Assembly (NCBI GenBank): GCA_964059195.1
Contig: CAXKWD010000006.1
Coordinates: 133,802,539 to 133,866,538 of the forward strand
Source of the DNA: Ectobius pallidus
Taxonomy: Eukaryota > Arthropoda > Insecta > Blattodea > Ectobiidae
DNA length: 64,000 nt
Direction: 5' to 3'
Part shown: in pieces, positions 32,690-44,823 of the stretch
Layout: each line of letters begins with the position of its first letter
Numbering within the stretch: position 1 is the stretch's first letter
Notes under the pieces: generated by a model
Seen by the model: only the letters and a program-made list of their open reading frames with translations
Database searches by the model: none
Told to the model about the DNA's origin: nothing
Made by a program: the position numbers and the translations under genes

Positions 32690-34149
32690 AAGGTTTTAAT
32701 GCGGACTATGAATTCTACTATATGTAGAAACAAAAAAGAAAAGGTATAATTCCGAGTAATTTCATTGGACTATTGCACTCATACGCCGCGTGTTTAATAT
32801 TGACCAATAATATTTAGCAGTTCCTGGGATATAGACCAATCACGATCGTTTATCTTATCATATTCTTTCTCTGATAGCAAGGATGCAATTTTATCTGATA
32901 AAACGTCAGCTCGTTACTGGACACGTAAGGTATCAAGTCCGGTGATTACTACGTCTCATGCTACCATTGAACACGAATGAAAACACATTATTTTATTCAA
33001 CATAACTTGTTTGAAAAATTTATTAGTATAAATGCCCATTAATATTAATAATTAATTAATATCAATATAAATGTTCATTGATCTATTAGGTGGAAGCCAG
33101 TTCATGTGTTTTTATAGCGTTTTGATGTAAGCAACTACCACGACGCCCTCCATCTTGTGATGCGTACTATTGGTAGCATTGGGACCTCGGATCGATGCAT
33201 TGGGATCTCGGTTCGAGTTCTAGGTAGAACAGTTAACTAATGCCGTCCGGTCAAGTACAAGCTTCTTCTTGTCCATTTTCTTGAAAACAGCGGGTTTTGA
33301 CAACACGAAATGAATTCAGTTTAGTAAAATATTGAAATTAATACGATCAGAATTAATTTTATTTTAAATCAGGTTGTTTATTACCCAGTTTCAGTTGCTA
33401 CTCTCAAAGTTTCAAGATCGTTCCGTTTTCAATAACACAGGCCAACAAACAATAACTTTTTGTTTGGTGTCTCAGATGGTTTACCGGATTTTTGGCTTAT
33501 TCCAAATATGTAAACAGTTTTTCTCTACCAGCTCTATTTTTATATAGAGTGCCAATAACTTATAACCTCTTTCGCGAAACATAATCTTGCTTCATAATAT
33601 AGCTAGTGAAGGTTCTTGACCATACGTTGGTCCCGTAGGACGAAAACTGTACGAAGTACAGAAAAACTAAAAGGTGGATTATCTTTGGCCCTCAAATTGA
33701 CAGCTCATAAGTCATAAACGACCGTACAATATGTGTTAATATCAATTTTTGGAAAGACCCCATGTTATATTGTTAATGTAATGCTAGTGTGTTGCTTTTT
33801 TCTTCACGTGATTTAGAAACTAAAAATAGGCACTGTTTTTATTTATATCAAACGTAAAATGGGATAATATGCATAATGGTAATACCCTATCTCACGAAAC
33901 TAAAGCTAATAGGGAAAAACTAATGGCACATTTGGCATCAGCGACCTAAATGTACCCAAGAATATGTATAAACTCTAAGGCACCAAAATGGCTGTTAGTC
34001 TGTGTAATAATCGATTCCACACCAAATATTATAATGAAAACATGTTTCGAAATTAATATCGATACAATACTGTTATGTCACATGTAATAAGCGTATTGTA
34101 TTATAGTCGAACAGAAAAGGTATTTAAGGAAGACGGTAAAATTATTAAA
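32690..34149. other. Unassigned stretch; weak SINE remnant near 33170
   Basis: No gene is supported. Near 33165-33230 GGGATCTCGGTTCGAGTTCT resembles a tRNA-type B box, perhaps an old SINE. A small stem CTGTACGAAGTACAG lies near 33648. The rest is AT-rich DNA with nothing recognised. Confidence 0.35.
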
Positions 34150-34783
34150 AAAAAAAAAAAGTGCGTGGAACGCCACGCGACAGAAGTAAAACTTTATTTT
34201 ATTTTTTTATTTTTTAAATTTTTGATTATTGGATTTTTCAATTTTGCATTATTGGACTTTTTAATATTGGGTTTTTGGACTTTTTAAATTTTGGATTTTG
34301 GACTTTTTAATTCTGGATCTTTGAATTTTGAATTTTGGATTTTTTAAATTTTAGATCTTTGAATTGTTTATTTTTTTATTTTTAATTTTTTTATTTTATT
34401 ACTTATTAAATTTTGGATTTTTGGATGTTATAATTTTTAATTTTGTTTTTATTTTTATTTTGGAAATTTGTATTTTTTTATTTTGGATTTTTTATTTTGG
34501 ATTTGCGCGGTAATGAACCTCCGGGTTCCATAAAATATATAATATACCTTTAGATTGCTTAGGAATTGTCTATTGCCATTGAGGAAGTAAGGTCTGAAAA
34601 ATTTCCTTTGATTACTCCTAATCATTGAGTTGATTGTTTTCTGTGCACTCCGCACCGAAACAAGTAAGAGTGTGACTGATTTCGTGACTGATTGTGACTG
34701 ATTTCGTGACGGTTTTAGTGTGACTGATTTTCCAGATTTACCCTCTACCGCCACTACAGAAGTTTTACTTCAAAAACACGTAA
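34150..34783 (+). mobile_element. AT-minisatellite element, copy A
   Basis: The order is: GC-rich hairpin GCGTGGAACGCCACGC (34163-34178), CAGAAGTAAAACTT, a 300-bp array of degenerate TTTGGATTTTTTAAA units (34196-34502), an inserted LINE tail, CTAATCATTGAGTTGATTGT, repeats of GTGACTGATTTCGTGAC, and finally TTTACCCTCTACCGCC with GAAGTTTTACTTCAAAAAC. The inverted element at 42194-42817 has every block in the same order apart from the LINE insert. GAAGTAAAACTT near one end and AAGTTTTACTTC near the other are inverted terminal words. No protein is encoded. The class is unknown to me. Confidence 0.75.
34503..34612 (+). mobile_element. LINE 3' UTR inserted in element A
   Basis: GCGCGGTAATGAACCTCCGG, then GATTGCTTAGGAATTGTCTA and TTGCCATTGAGGAAGTAAGG match the 3' end of the LINE at 43455-44165 read on its own strand. 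The equivalent place in the sister element at 42 kb has none of it. This is a very short 5'-truncated insertion. Confidence 0.7.
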
Positions 34784-35689
34784 CTGCTTTAATCTAGGGT
34801 AATTTTTTATTTGCTTATAGTAAAGCTTTTATTCTCCCATGGCACTAATACACCGCAGGCATCAGATTTGTTTGTCACATTTAAATACTGTGAGGTTGAT
34901 CAACTCATAATATTCTATTTCAGTGAACTTTTCCCATAACCTGTTTTGTTGCTAGTTTTATTTATCTAAACCTATATGCACGCTTTCATGCTGGAAAATA
35001 TATAGCCAGACTGTAATTCAAGCTGTTTTTTCATTTTTGCACGTGTTCCTGGAATTAATAAACATTTCTAAATAAACCGCAGTTTCCATGATGTGTTGGT
35101 GCTATACACCAGGCATTGCTATATAATGCTTGAACTGCAATATTGAATACTGTTTGGTCCATTGTATATTGCAATGCATTAAATTTATAAATCCCAGTAG
35201 GTGTGGGACTGTGAAATACAAGGATATTAAAAATACTATCAATAAATTGTCAACTGAAGAATCTGATCATTCCAATAAGATGTGCAAATTATGTCCAACT
35301 TATCAACAGAAATTCATGTGATCGTTTTTTCCAGCTTTTGACTTTATTTCATTTGGAGTAAAGCCTTTTACTTTTTGTGGAAATTGGGAACAAGAATTAA
35401 ATGGTTCTTGTCTTGCATATTTTCTGATTTAACCTCCTGATTTTGGGCTAGAATCTTAGAACCATTGTTTATTTATTTTGGAAATAAATGAATCAAAGGA
35501 TCTTGACTATCTTAGTTTCAGTCAAGAGACCATGGTTCTATTTCCTCTAATCATTTTCACCCTTTGGCCTCTCATATCTTAGCTTCAATACTGTGATTGC
35601 AATTAGTGGACTGGCTTTTATTAATTGAAGTGTTGTGTTGATTATTTAGTTAACTGCTTCAATATGTAAGTATTGCATTTTGTTGAGTG
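34784..35689. other. Unassigned AT-rich stretch
   Basis: No gene or classified repeat is recognised. The short frame at 35130-35321 has no known relative. Confidence 0.4.
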
Positions 35690-35865
35690 GTTATGTGGTT
35701 GTCGATGTGCCGGAATTTTGTCCCACAGGAGCTCTTTACATGCCCGTAAATCTGTATGCACAGATAAATGCATCGACCTGGGCCGGGATCCAACCCGTGA
35801 CCTTGCGCACAAAAAGCCAGCTCTATGGTCATTGCGCTATCTACACACTTACTTTGTTACATGGT
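35690..35865 (-). mobile_element. tRNA-derived SINE, minus strand
   Basis: On plus the segment reads GTCCCACAGGAGCTCTTTAC, then CATCGACCTGGGCCGGGATC and CAACCCGTGACCTTG, ending with CATTGCGCTATC. The reverse complement has a B-box-like GGTTGGATCC and a degenerate A box, so this is an inverted SINE head and body. I know the CGACCTGGGCCGGGATC phrase as widespread in insect SINE-like repeats; that is memory, not a search result. Confidence 0.65.
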
Positions 35866-36539
35866 GACAATTATTACACTATATTTGAAACTCGCTGAGC
35901 GTACAAATTGTAACTAACATGAATATTTAGTAAACGCAATAATGAAAAGTCCTAAACAGAGCAAATGATTTACTTAAACGGGAAAATATAATATTTGATC
36001 ATATATTTTAACATCTATTTTATGGAGGAACTTATCATCAGTTTAGTTCAAACCCGGCATCTATCTTTGAATATAGTAACGAGTGGATGAGCACGTGGAA
36101 AGAATTAGTCATGGACTTTCTATCCCTTTACACCAGTCATCATCTTCATCCTCGTTCGCTGTATCAGTCGTTCGTCTCTTAAATTTCATCCCCTGCTAAG
36201 TCTGAGGCTATCGAACGCTTAGGTGAATTTCAGAATTAAATAAAATGATTCGAGGTAATGCAATTTAGTTCTTTTTCTCATCTTGTTTACTAGACATTTT
36301 CACTCCCCTTCTTTGTAACTTGGTACCCTTACCTTATATCTATTCTATTTTTTTCCTTTTTAGTGTAGCTTTTAGTGTTATCTTTCAATAATTAAGAGAT
36401 AATATTCTTAAACTGAAATTTCCAAGGTTTTGTAGTACCGGTATATTAGTAGTTAACCTTAAATTTAGTTCATCAATGTGACATATATTTTAGAGTGCTT
36501 TTATCTTTACATAGATCTAGTAGAAATTTGTATTTATGT

Positions 36540-36645
36540 ATTATGTAATTGTAATATCATTTTGACTGGTAGAGAGGAAGAGGCGGCTAATTGGCCTTAG
36601 CATTATCAGAATGAATGGACAAATAAATAATTAAATAAGTAAATA
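36540..36645 (+). mobile_element. LINE 3' end with AAAT-type tail
   Basis: GAGGAAGAGGCGGCTAATTG followed by GCCTTAGCATTATCAGAATG, then AATGGACAAATAAATAATTA and AAATAAGTAAATAA. A short GC-rich 3' UTR with an AT tetranucleotide-like tail is the same layout as the other LINE ends here. No coding sequence is retained. Confidence 0.45.
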
Positions 36646-38010
36646 ACTTACATTTTTACCAAAATGGTTATCATTACCTACTATCTCTGATTGTGTTCTA
36701 AACTAGCCAAACAACAGTCAGTTCATGAATTGTGAACATCTAAAATATGAATAAACACTAACATTATTAATATATGAAGCACCATCTACTTTGCCTAAGA
36801 TCTGCAGACTCGGAAAACCGTGTAATTAAATTCTAACATTTCCTCAGTTAAATCACCACATTTTACAAAGTAATAACTAAAGTGAAACATGTAGAGTTCT
36901 AGGAACTGAATAGCTGACTAAGTAACCATGACATTTTAATATTGCTCAAAGAAGTTATAATCCTCAACCATTCCACGGTGACAAGTAAAAATACACAATC
37001 TTGCTTCTTGCAAGCGACAGCTTACTGCAATATAAAAACACTTCAGAAGGGTTTATTCCACAGTAAAGTGTATGAAGAGATATCCAGTGCCTTGTAAAAA
37101 TATGATCGTCCTTGGCAAGAAAGTTACATGTTAAAAATAATTTGAGCTGTAAGGACCTCATGATTTATAGCCTCCACGCTGTGAGTGCAGAAACTGTTGA
37201 AAATAATAAACTACGATAAACGCTTTTATGAATTTAGTAATTCGTCCATGTTAAAATGAAATGTGTTGAGACTGCAGGTTGTACGTCAAAATGATGTATT
37301 ATTTAGATAAAACGTTCAAAAGTAAGGGTTTAGAGCTGGCCTGTAGAGCAGTACTCTGAAAGTGTGAAGTCATTCTCCTACTTCATATATTTTTTAAGTC
37401 ACGATTTAGAAGGCAAATCTACCTATAACCATATTTTTTCTATGAAACAAAACACATTCCAGAAGATATTGAAATTAGTACAAGCAACTATACTTGATCT
37501 AAGATGTGTACGGAGCAAACGTAAACAACCATTTGTGAAAGTAGAAAGCACAGTTCACAAGAGTTCGTTTTTGAGACTGTTTAGTCGATTACATACAGTA
37601 AAGTCAATTGAACTTTCCTGCGCCAATAGTCCCGGGTTCGCTTCCCAATTCTGCCAAGTGATTTTTTTTCTTTGATTTTGGTTTAATTTTGACCGATGAC
37701 TAGACACCTCCTGTAGATCTGTATTCTTCTAGGATTTTGAAAACCATCCCACGGACGATGCCAATTACACTCCTACATCTTGCACTCCTAGAGTTTTCTT
37801 TTGATGTTTTTTATATATTTAAATCTTTATCTTCTCGCCGCTGGACAGACCTTTTTCTCGCATGTTTCTTTATTGGTAACGTAAATTCTGAAGGACTTGC
37901 CTCGCAATTTTCTTCTATAATACAAATTAATAGAGGCTATACCTATTACCTTTATTTACAATATGTGGTGTACTTCATCGCCCATTATGTGAATGAAAAG
38001 TACAACGAAT
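36646..38010. other. Unassigned stretch
   Basis: No gene is supported. Two plus-strand frames near 37364-37675 (103 codons) and 37737-38033 (98 codons) are open but show no known domain. A B-box-like CCCGGGTTCGCTTCCC near 37630 may be a SINE scrap. Confidence 0.35.
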
Positions 38011-38175
38011 TAATCTATATTAATAAAAATTAATTAACAAAATGTATGACGGAGCATCACTCGAGAACGGCTCGACCGATTTGACTGATTTTTGTTTTGT
38101 TGTGTTCGTAATTGTCAGGACAAGGTATGTATGAAAGAACATTTTTGGAAAATCCACGGGAAAAGTCGGAAATGT
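38011..38175 (+). mobile_element. Helitron-like 5' end fragment
   Basis: TCTATATTAATAAAAATTAA followed by GGAGCATCACTCGAGAACGG and CTCGACCGATTTGACTGATT resembles the 5' terminus plus leader of insect Helitrons, which often begin TCTATA-TAATAAA. No RepHel coding sequence and no CTRR-hairpin 3' end are seen, so this rests on the leader alone. Confidence 0.45.
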
Positions 38176-39119
38176 GAAATGAGGTTAGATAGTTAGATAG
38201 TCTTTACAGAATACTCTACAATTCTGAAGATTTTGACATCACCGTCATGTATATGGTGTAAAGACTCCCGACAATAGGGAAATCCATTTTATACACATTT
38301 TAGTATTTATACTACATAGACCTGTGTAATTGGTGACTAATTTTTAATCTGTGTATATATTTTTAATGATCTTTTTGGTGTTCTATACACAAATATCAAC
38401 GTCACAGTGTGTTGTATGTTTATTTTAATATCAGAGGGAATAAGGAGGTAAATTCTACTCAAAACAAAACTATTTCTGTTTATTTATATTGTTTGAAAAA
38501 ATATTGCTTTAGTCTAATTTATACGTTTTAATTTTTGACTTAACTTTAGTGCTGTTCGTATAGAATCTTTCGATGATTCCTTTCTTTGATTTATCCATCA
38601 CATGTATTTCTTACTAAAGTTTCTCTTGACGTTGACGGCGCTGTAAGTTGTGTCCATAAGTGTCTGTTCTAGATCATAGAAATCACAAGGATGGAGACAG
38701 GTTGCAAATAAAATAGAAACAGACGTGAAACATTGTGGTCTGGATAAGGACATAAACAAGCGGCCCATCTCTGGCTTTATGACTGGTATAAAACAGGGAT
38801 GTTATAAAACTGAATAATACCACTTTATAAAAAAAATGACAACTCCTTACAATGGTCTGGATACGAAATGATGCCATTTGAGAAGTATACTAGCAGATGA
38901 AATAGTTCTCACAGACTATAACTTCGAAGCAGCTCCCTGGGGTGTAATTGCGTATAATCTACATGACTTTTCCATTACAATAGGGCTTTCTTTATCACAT
39001 TCGGTATTTGATGAAGTCGTAGGTACATCGTTGATAACTTGTGCAGTAAAATCTCGTTATCCGGACACCGCATAGAATTGTGGAGAGCGTGGTTTCAAAT
39101 AAGCTAGATGCATGGTTTT
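38176..39119. other. Unassigned AT-rich stretch
   Basis: No gene or classified repeat is recognised. Short opposing frames at 38683-38877 and 38878-39075 have no known relatives. Confidence 0.4.
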
Positions 39120-39247
39120 GTATTGTATTATTTTTTAAATTCTACAATAGGCTTATGTCCTTAAAATATACGTTTGTGGATGCATTCTTCCGGCAGTAAA
39201 ATAGTGGAAAAAAAATAATTGCGGTTTTCATTTGATTCTCCCTTGTA
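39120..39247 (-). mobile_element. mariner-like terminal fragment, minus strand
   Basis: On plus, GCATTCTTCCGGCAG, then AAATAGTGGAAAAAAAATAA and TTTTCATTTGATTCTCCCTT, end at TA (39246-39247). The reverse complement is the same mariner end as at 17299-17420. It is inverted relative to that copy and has no coding part. Confidence 0.6.
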
Positions 39248-41839
39248 TATTATATTATAATATATTTATCATATTTCACATAAGAACTTTTAGTTTATTT
39301 TTGAATTGATTATTCATGTACTGTAACTAGGACATTCTAAGTCATTCTAAGACCCCATCAGTCAAGACTGCCCTTGCTACTGCGAATAGGAAATACCACA
39401 CAAGACGTACGTAGTACAATGAAGTCATTATATAATTTGTATAGCCGTGTATGCGTCATATTACTAAATTCTGTACTATGAATTCAGAATAATTATGTTG
39501 GAAGTACCAGTAATTATTGATTTGGAAATATTTACGTATTAGAATTTTACACAAGCATATTTGCTTACCTGTTGCGAACTCGAGTTACGAGCAGGGGAAT
39601 ACATATAGATTTCTCCTCCCTTATACTTATCAAGAGAGGTTATAAAAGCACTTCAGACTCGTGTTCGAGTGCGGTGTTATAAACGAAAGGGCGTTAAAAG
39701 GGCAGGTCACTTAGTGGGAAAAGTTCACTGGATGTTATCTATGAAATGAGGTGCAGAGAGGTTTTTTTTCCCAAAGCCCCGTGGTGATAAAATATTTTCA
39801 CTCCTGTTTCACTTACCAAGTTAATCACATTAAACAAGTTTTAAAAGCAGATTTTATGTTTTCATGGCATTTCTGGCACTGCAAATTTACATATCACCTA
39901 GGAAGTTTTTAACTTTGCTCGTTTTCCACAGATTAACGAATGATAACTTCCTAGACTGGAGTGCTTTTTTATCTAAATATTCTTAAAGTGTGGTATCATA
40001 CAAGTTAGAATTTCATTTTATAGATAAGGTAGATAGACAAGCTAAACCCAAAATATAAGCATCATAGTCTGAAAGTTGTAATTGGAATGTGGTGAGCATA
40101 TTTGAAACTGTCGAATCTATAAGCTATAGTAGGATAGAAAATATATTAGTAGGATAGAAAATATATTACTGGGGTCTATTTTTGAACCATCCTCTCCTTC
40201 TGCAATGTAGATATAAGTTTTGAGAAAGTCAAAGGTAGAAAAATTGTATAAAATTATAACACTCCAGGGTGACCAACTTTGGTATCCATTATATGGAAAA
40301 CACTCTTTTAGTCAAAAATATTTGAATATGATTATTAAATAATTAAGTTTGATCAAAATTGAACTTATTAAAATTCATCACTTACAAATATGACCTCCTT
40401 AAAGCATCAGAAGTTAATTTATTTTTGCAATGTCTATATTAAGTTAATACTTTCATCATTTATTTATAATTTCAATTGTGGCCAAATTATAATTATTTCG
40501 ACTTAGTTAATGAGCTTTGGCTCAAAAGACCTTCATAGAAAAATAAAAAAATAATAAAAATTATTTATAAAGAAGTATAAAATAAAAGTAAATGTTGCCA
40601 GCTATTTTTGAGACGCTATAACATATACAACAATTCCTTTATTTTTATATGATTATAGTACGAGTGAAAAGTTTTAAGTAGGGTGCGTTGCTATTTTATT
40701 TTGAAACTGATAGGCCTATTAATTTGAAGCTTGACGCAATTTATAGAAAGCTATTTATTCTCTGTGAAGAAACACAACTCCACTCCACTTAGCATCACAG
40801 CATGAATTTCTGAGAACTAAGGAGTCCTCATACGAGGTGCAGATTGAAGTCATTTCCTTTTACACCTTGTTATTCTGCCAAGTTATGCCAAGCCTTTTTA
40901 CTCTTTGAACGTTTCCTTTGCGCCTTCTCGTTTGTTTGCCCCATTAATATACAATTTGTCTGCCTGCCGGTAAAACATGGAAAGATTCTAGTAGACCTAT
41001 AATACAAAAGATTCATGATGTTCTACTGTATAACTGTCAAAACCAGGGTTCGGCGTAGGGTCACAAAGTTACGAGACTCAAGTTTGGAATGCACGGAGTA
41101 TAAATGACGTCATGGCTCGTGGCGTGAGAGCGTGCAGTATGTTTCATAACAAAGTTCATTACTTTCTCATTGCTGCTTGGATTCATATATACGAATTTAA
41201 TTAAAATTTGCCGATTCCTTAATAAGCCTTTGACACATATCATGTATTCTAATATAATGAAGTACATTCAACATTTTTTTTTCTTAAAAAAAAAATTTAG
41301 TCGAAAAAAGCAGCTTTCGAGTTACTGTAAGAATAACGTAAATAAAGTAATATCACAGTATACATATTAATGCTTATACTGTGGTAATATGATTCCATTT
41401 TCAAAAGAAAACCTGTATTATATTTTATGTTTATATAGACGAGGAAATTTAAAAGCCCTGACTCCGTCAGAATAGCAATATGCAAACTATTATTATACAT
41501 TACATAAAGTATACTATTATTATATTCATAATGCTTTTGTTCCATTACATGATTTTGACTAGGAATATTGAAATTTTTAAAAGTGAAATACTGTATAGTG
41601 ACAGAAAAATTGCATGCACTCAATACAAGACAATAAAACCAGTCAACCTCAAAATACCTTTCTACCTACATGAAGATAAACATTCGAAATGAGAAGTGTA
41701 CCAGTGCTTAACCTTTAAGTAAAATTGAAGATGTTATTGTTTCCTTACCAAGATCTGTGCTAAATTAAATGGTTTCCAAGATTTAATATACTTCCCTTTC
41801 TTTTCAGGCTCGCACAATACGACAGAGCAAACAACAGGA
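39248..41839. other. Unassigned stretch; 19-bp tandem duplication near 40130
   Basis: No gene is supported. AGTAGGATAGAAAATATAT occurs twice in tandem at 40128-40168. Opposing frames near 41061-41692 are AT-rich and unrecognised. Confidence 0.4.
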
Positions 41840-41960
41840 GAAGATTTAAGACGAGGAAAATGGGATGTTCGATCACTTTACAGACAATGCACTTTAAAAA
41901 TATTGGACAAAATCTGAAGCCGTGGAGAATGGATGAAGTACTCTTCAGGAAATTAGGTGA
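41840..41960 (+). pseudogene. LINE endonuclease N-terminal fragment
   Basis: The frame reads EDLRRGKWDVRSLYRQCTLK then ILDKI and a stop. A shift of frame continues with PWRMDEVLFRKL. GKWDVRSLYR matches the first strand and loop of LINE apurinic-type endonucleases (usual form GTWNVRSLYRPGAL). Only this short piece survives, with a frameshift, and no catalytic residues of later motifs are found. The piece is bracketed by splice-like TTTTCAG and GTGAGTG, but the protein match explains it better than a host exon. Confidence 0.6.
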
Positions 41961-42193
41961 GTGAATCATGAAATCTCTTGTACAAAGAAAGCAATTTTTC
42001 AAAGTAATACTGTCACAAACTGACATCATTCTTCTAGATACTAGTGTACTTTGAAGTTGTAAGTTTTTGTGTTATGGTCAAGAAACACGTACTGTTCATA
42101 CGTACGTCCTTCTTGCTATTTTATCTTGCGAGAAAGAAAGATAGAACCAATTTCTATGTTTGATTGCTTTTATTACTTTCTAGAAAGAATTAG

Positions 42194-42817
42194 ATACGTT
42201 TTTGAAGTGAAACTTCTTTAGCCGCGGTAGGGGTAAATCGAGAGCTTGTGTAATGCTCAAAAGTCGTCACGAAATTAATGTAACGCTCAAAATCGTCACG
42301 AAATTAGTGAGGTGTGACGGAACGGACTACACAGAAAACAATCAACTCAATGATTAGGCTTATCCAAAGTTTAAAAAATCCAAAAATTTAAAATTTAAAA
42401 ATCCAAAATTAAGAAAACCAAAATCCAAAATTAAAAGATCCAAAATTCCAAAATTAAATATTTAAAGATCCAAAATTCAAAAGTCCAAAAATAAAAAAAA
42501 TTAAAAATAAAAAATCCAAAATAAAAAATCCAAATATCCAAAATTTAAAAAATTCAAAATTCAAAAAATTTAAAAATAAAACATTTAACAAATAAAAAAT
42601 CCAAAATTTAATAATAAAAAATAAAAATTAAAAAATCAGTGATCGAAAATTAAAAAATACCAAATCCCAAATTAAAAACGTCCAAAAACCCAAAATTTAA
42701 AAATCTAACAATCCAAAATTCAAAAAATCCAATAGGCCTAATCCAAAATTGAAAAATTCAAAGATTAAAACAAGTTTTACTTCTGTCGCGTGCCGTTCCA
42801 CGCACACTTTTCTTGGA
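42194..42817 (-). mobile_element. AT-minisatellite element, copy B (inverted)
   Basis: Read on minus, the block order equals that of 34150-34783: GC-rich hairpin (plus-strand GCGTGCCGTTCCACGC at about 42788-42803), GAAGTAAAACTTG, array of TTTGGATTTTTTAAA-like units (plus-strand ATCCAAAATT words, 42362-42770), CTAATCATTGAGTTGATTGT, TTTCGTGACGA repeats, TTTACCCCTACCGC, and GAAGTTTCACTTCAAAAAC. It lacks the LINE insertion of copy A. No protein is encoded. Together the two form inverted repeats about 7.4 kb apart. Confidence 0.75.
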
Positions 42818-43454
42818 TAACATTTCCTAAAAGTTACTCTTCATTCATTCACCGAGTTAAAAGCATTTGAATTTAATCTAAAATTAAATTAGATTAAATT
42901 AACTCTAGTGCAAGGAATGTTTCCCCAGAGATTTTGCCCACCTTTTTGTTTACACTCTATATTCCAGTACAGCATATTATTATTTCTTATTATTCTTGCA
43001 CACCTGCACTAACTTTATAAGGATTTAATACGCATAGGCTCAAACATTATGTTTGCGAAGGCCCGTACAAACACTTATATACATTATACATTAACTATTT
43101 TTGTCCCAAGCATTATAAGAGTTACACAACTCTTTACGAAGAATCAATAATATAGGGGGCTGATAAAGAAAAATTTCAGGACCCTGAGCATGCATCACTC
43201 CATGGACACAGGTCATGTTACACACATCATTCTTCACTGTCAAGTTCCATTCAAAAGATCTACCTTAGATCACAGCCAGTATATAAACTTTAAGGAGAGG
43301 GCTAAGCTATAACTCACATGACGCTGAGCAATGTAACAAAAATTATTCTATGATCTGCAAGTTTATTCCCTTTAGAAATGTCCTGCCATTAACAGGAAAA
43401 AAAACCCTTGCTCGCACGCCCGTAATGCCCCATTTTCACATGGATTTTCTACTT

Positions 43455-44165
43455 AATTTCTTACTTACTTATTTATTTACTTACTCAATAGCAATAGACA
43501 ATTCCTAAGCAAGCTAAAGGATTATTATGTACTCTATGGAACCCAGAGGTTTATTGCCGCGCTTATCTAAACGCGCTATTCAACCCTATTCTGTGCTAAC
43601 TAAATCCAACCATCCCTCGCAAATCCTACTTCTTTTAAATCTATCTTAATATTGTCCTTCCACCTATGTCTAGCTCTTCCAAGCAGTCTCTTCTCTTCGG
43701 GTCTCCCAGTCAATATTTTTTAGATATGTCTTTCCTCCCCCATGCGCGGAACATTCTAGACCATTTTATCCTCCGTGATTTAATTGCCCATAGGCCTACT
43801 ATATCCGGTTACGAGTACAGGTTATGAAGCTCGTCATTAAGCAGTTTTCCCCAGTCTCCATTTTTATCTCTATTAGGCCCAAATATTTTCCTAAGCACCC
43901 TATTTTCGAACACTCTCAGGTTATGTTCTTCCCGAAGAACCATGTCTCACATCCATATAATACAAGCGCCAGGATAATTGTCTTATAAATTTGTATTTTT
44001 AGAATTCTGTACAGAAGACGAGAAGAGTTTCTGAACTGTATAAAAAGAAGCATTTCCTGATTTCAGTCGATAATTAACTTCTAATTTAATATTACTAGTT
44101 TTTGTATCTGTAATTATTGCTCTCAGATATTTCAATTTACGGCTATAGGCCTACTAATATTTTGA
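43455..44165 (-). pseudogene. LINE endonuclease-RT C-terminal region, degenerate
   Basis: On minus several frames together give IYKTIILALVLYGCETW, REEHNLRVFENRVLRKIFGP, GDWGKLLNDELHNLYS, AIKSRRIKWSRMF, and near the end TGRPEEKRLLGRARHRWKDN and IKIDLKEVGFARDGWI. This is the conserved C-terminal region after the RT domain in LINE proteins, where the family usually has RWAGHVARMG. At least two frameshifts and several stops are present. The 3' UTR (GCGCGGCAATAAACCTCTGG) ends in a GTAAATAA-type tail at about 43457-43490 on plus. The RT catalytic core is absent. Confidence 0.85.
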
Positions 44166-44550
44166 AATGCATTATGAGATTTTGTGTGTCGGGATGAGTT
44201 TTGTGACAGTGGTTGACTGCTGTATGCTATGTATTGCTTGGCTGGAGACCAACCTCTGTTTTGAGGAAATTTCTCATTAAATAATTATTTTCAAGTTTCA
44301 TGACTATATACTCTCTCCATCTGGTGAGGTTCTTACAATGGCTACCTTTTCATAAACGCAGAAAACTACTATCTCTTTGAATTCTCTACAAAACTACTTC
44401 ACACAAAAGCCCCTCATTATTTGGCCTGTCGTTTTCACTACCTGACATAATATCACGTCTCTGAACAAGAACGCATCAGAAATCTACCCTATCTAATCCC
44501 CTTAAAAATAGTTTTTGTCGTTGAACTTGTACAAATTACAACCAGTTGGA

Positions 44551-44811
44551 GGTACGCCGTAGCGTAGTGGTTGAGGCGCTGCACTACAAACAGAGGTCGC
44601 GGGTACGATTCCCGATGAGGTCATTGTAGTTTTTTCAACTGGCCTAATCCTTCTGGTGGCACTATCGCCCTGGGGTCGACTCAGCCTCTGACAGGAGCAA
44701 TCCTGGGGGTAAAGGCAGCCGGTGCATAAGGCTGACAATGTTACCACCTTCATGATCGGAATGTCTAAAATCTCCTCCATTACCTGTATAGGGAACACTT
44801 CTTTTATTCAT
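44551..44811 (+). mobile_element. tRNA-derived SINE, second copy of 32.4-kb family
   Basis: The head GGTACGCCGTAGCGTAGTGG and B-box region GCGGGTACGATTCCCGATG are followed by the body words CCTTCTGGTGGCACTATCGC and TGGGGTCGACTCAGCCTCTG. It is flanked by AACCAGTTGGA (44540-44550) and AACCAGTTAGGA (44812-44823), a near-perfect target duplication. It has the same orientation as the copy at 32376. Confidence 0.85.
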
Positions 44812-44823
44812 AACCAGTTAGGA

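Noticed and set aside
41795..41962. Possible host exon between TTTTCAG and GTGAGTG
   Set aside because: The enclosed frame has a stop and a shift, and GKWDVRSLYR matches the start of a LINE endonuclease. A transposon fragment explains it better.
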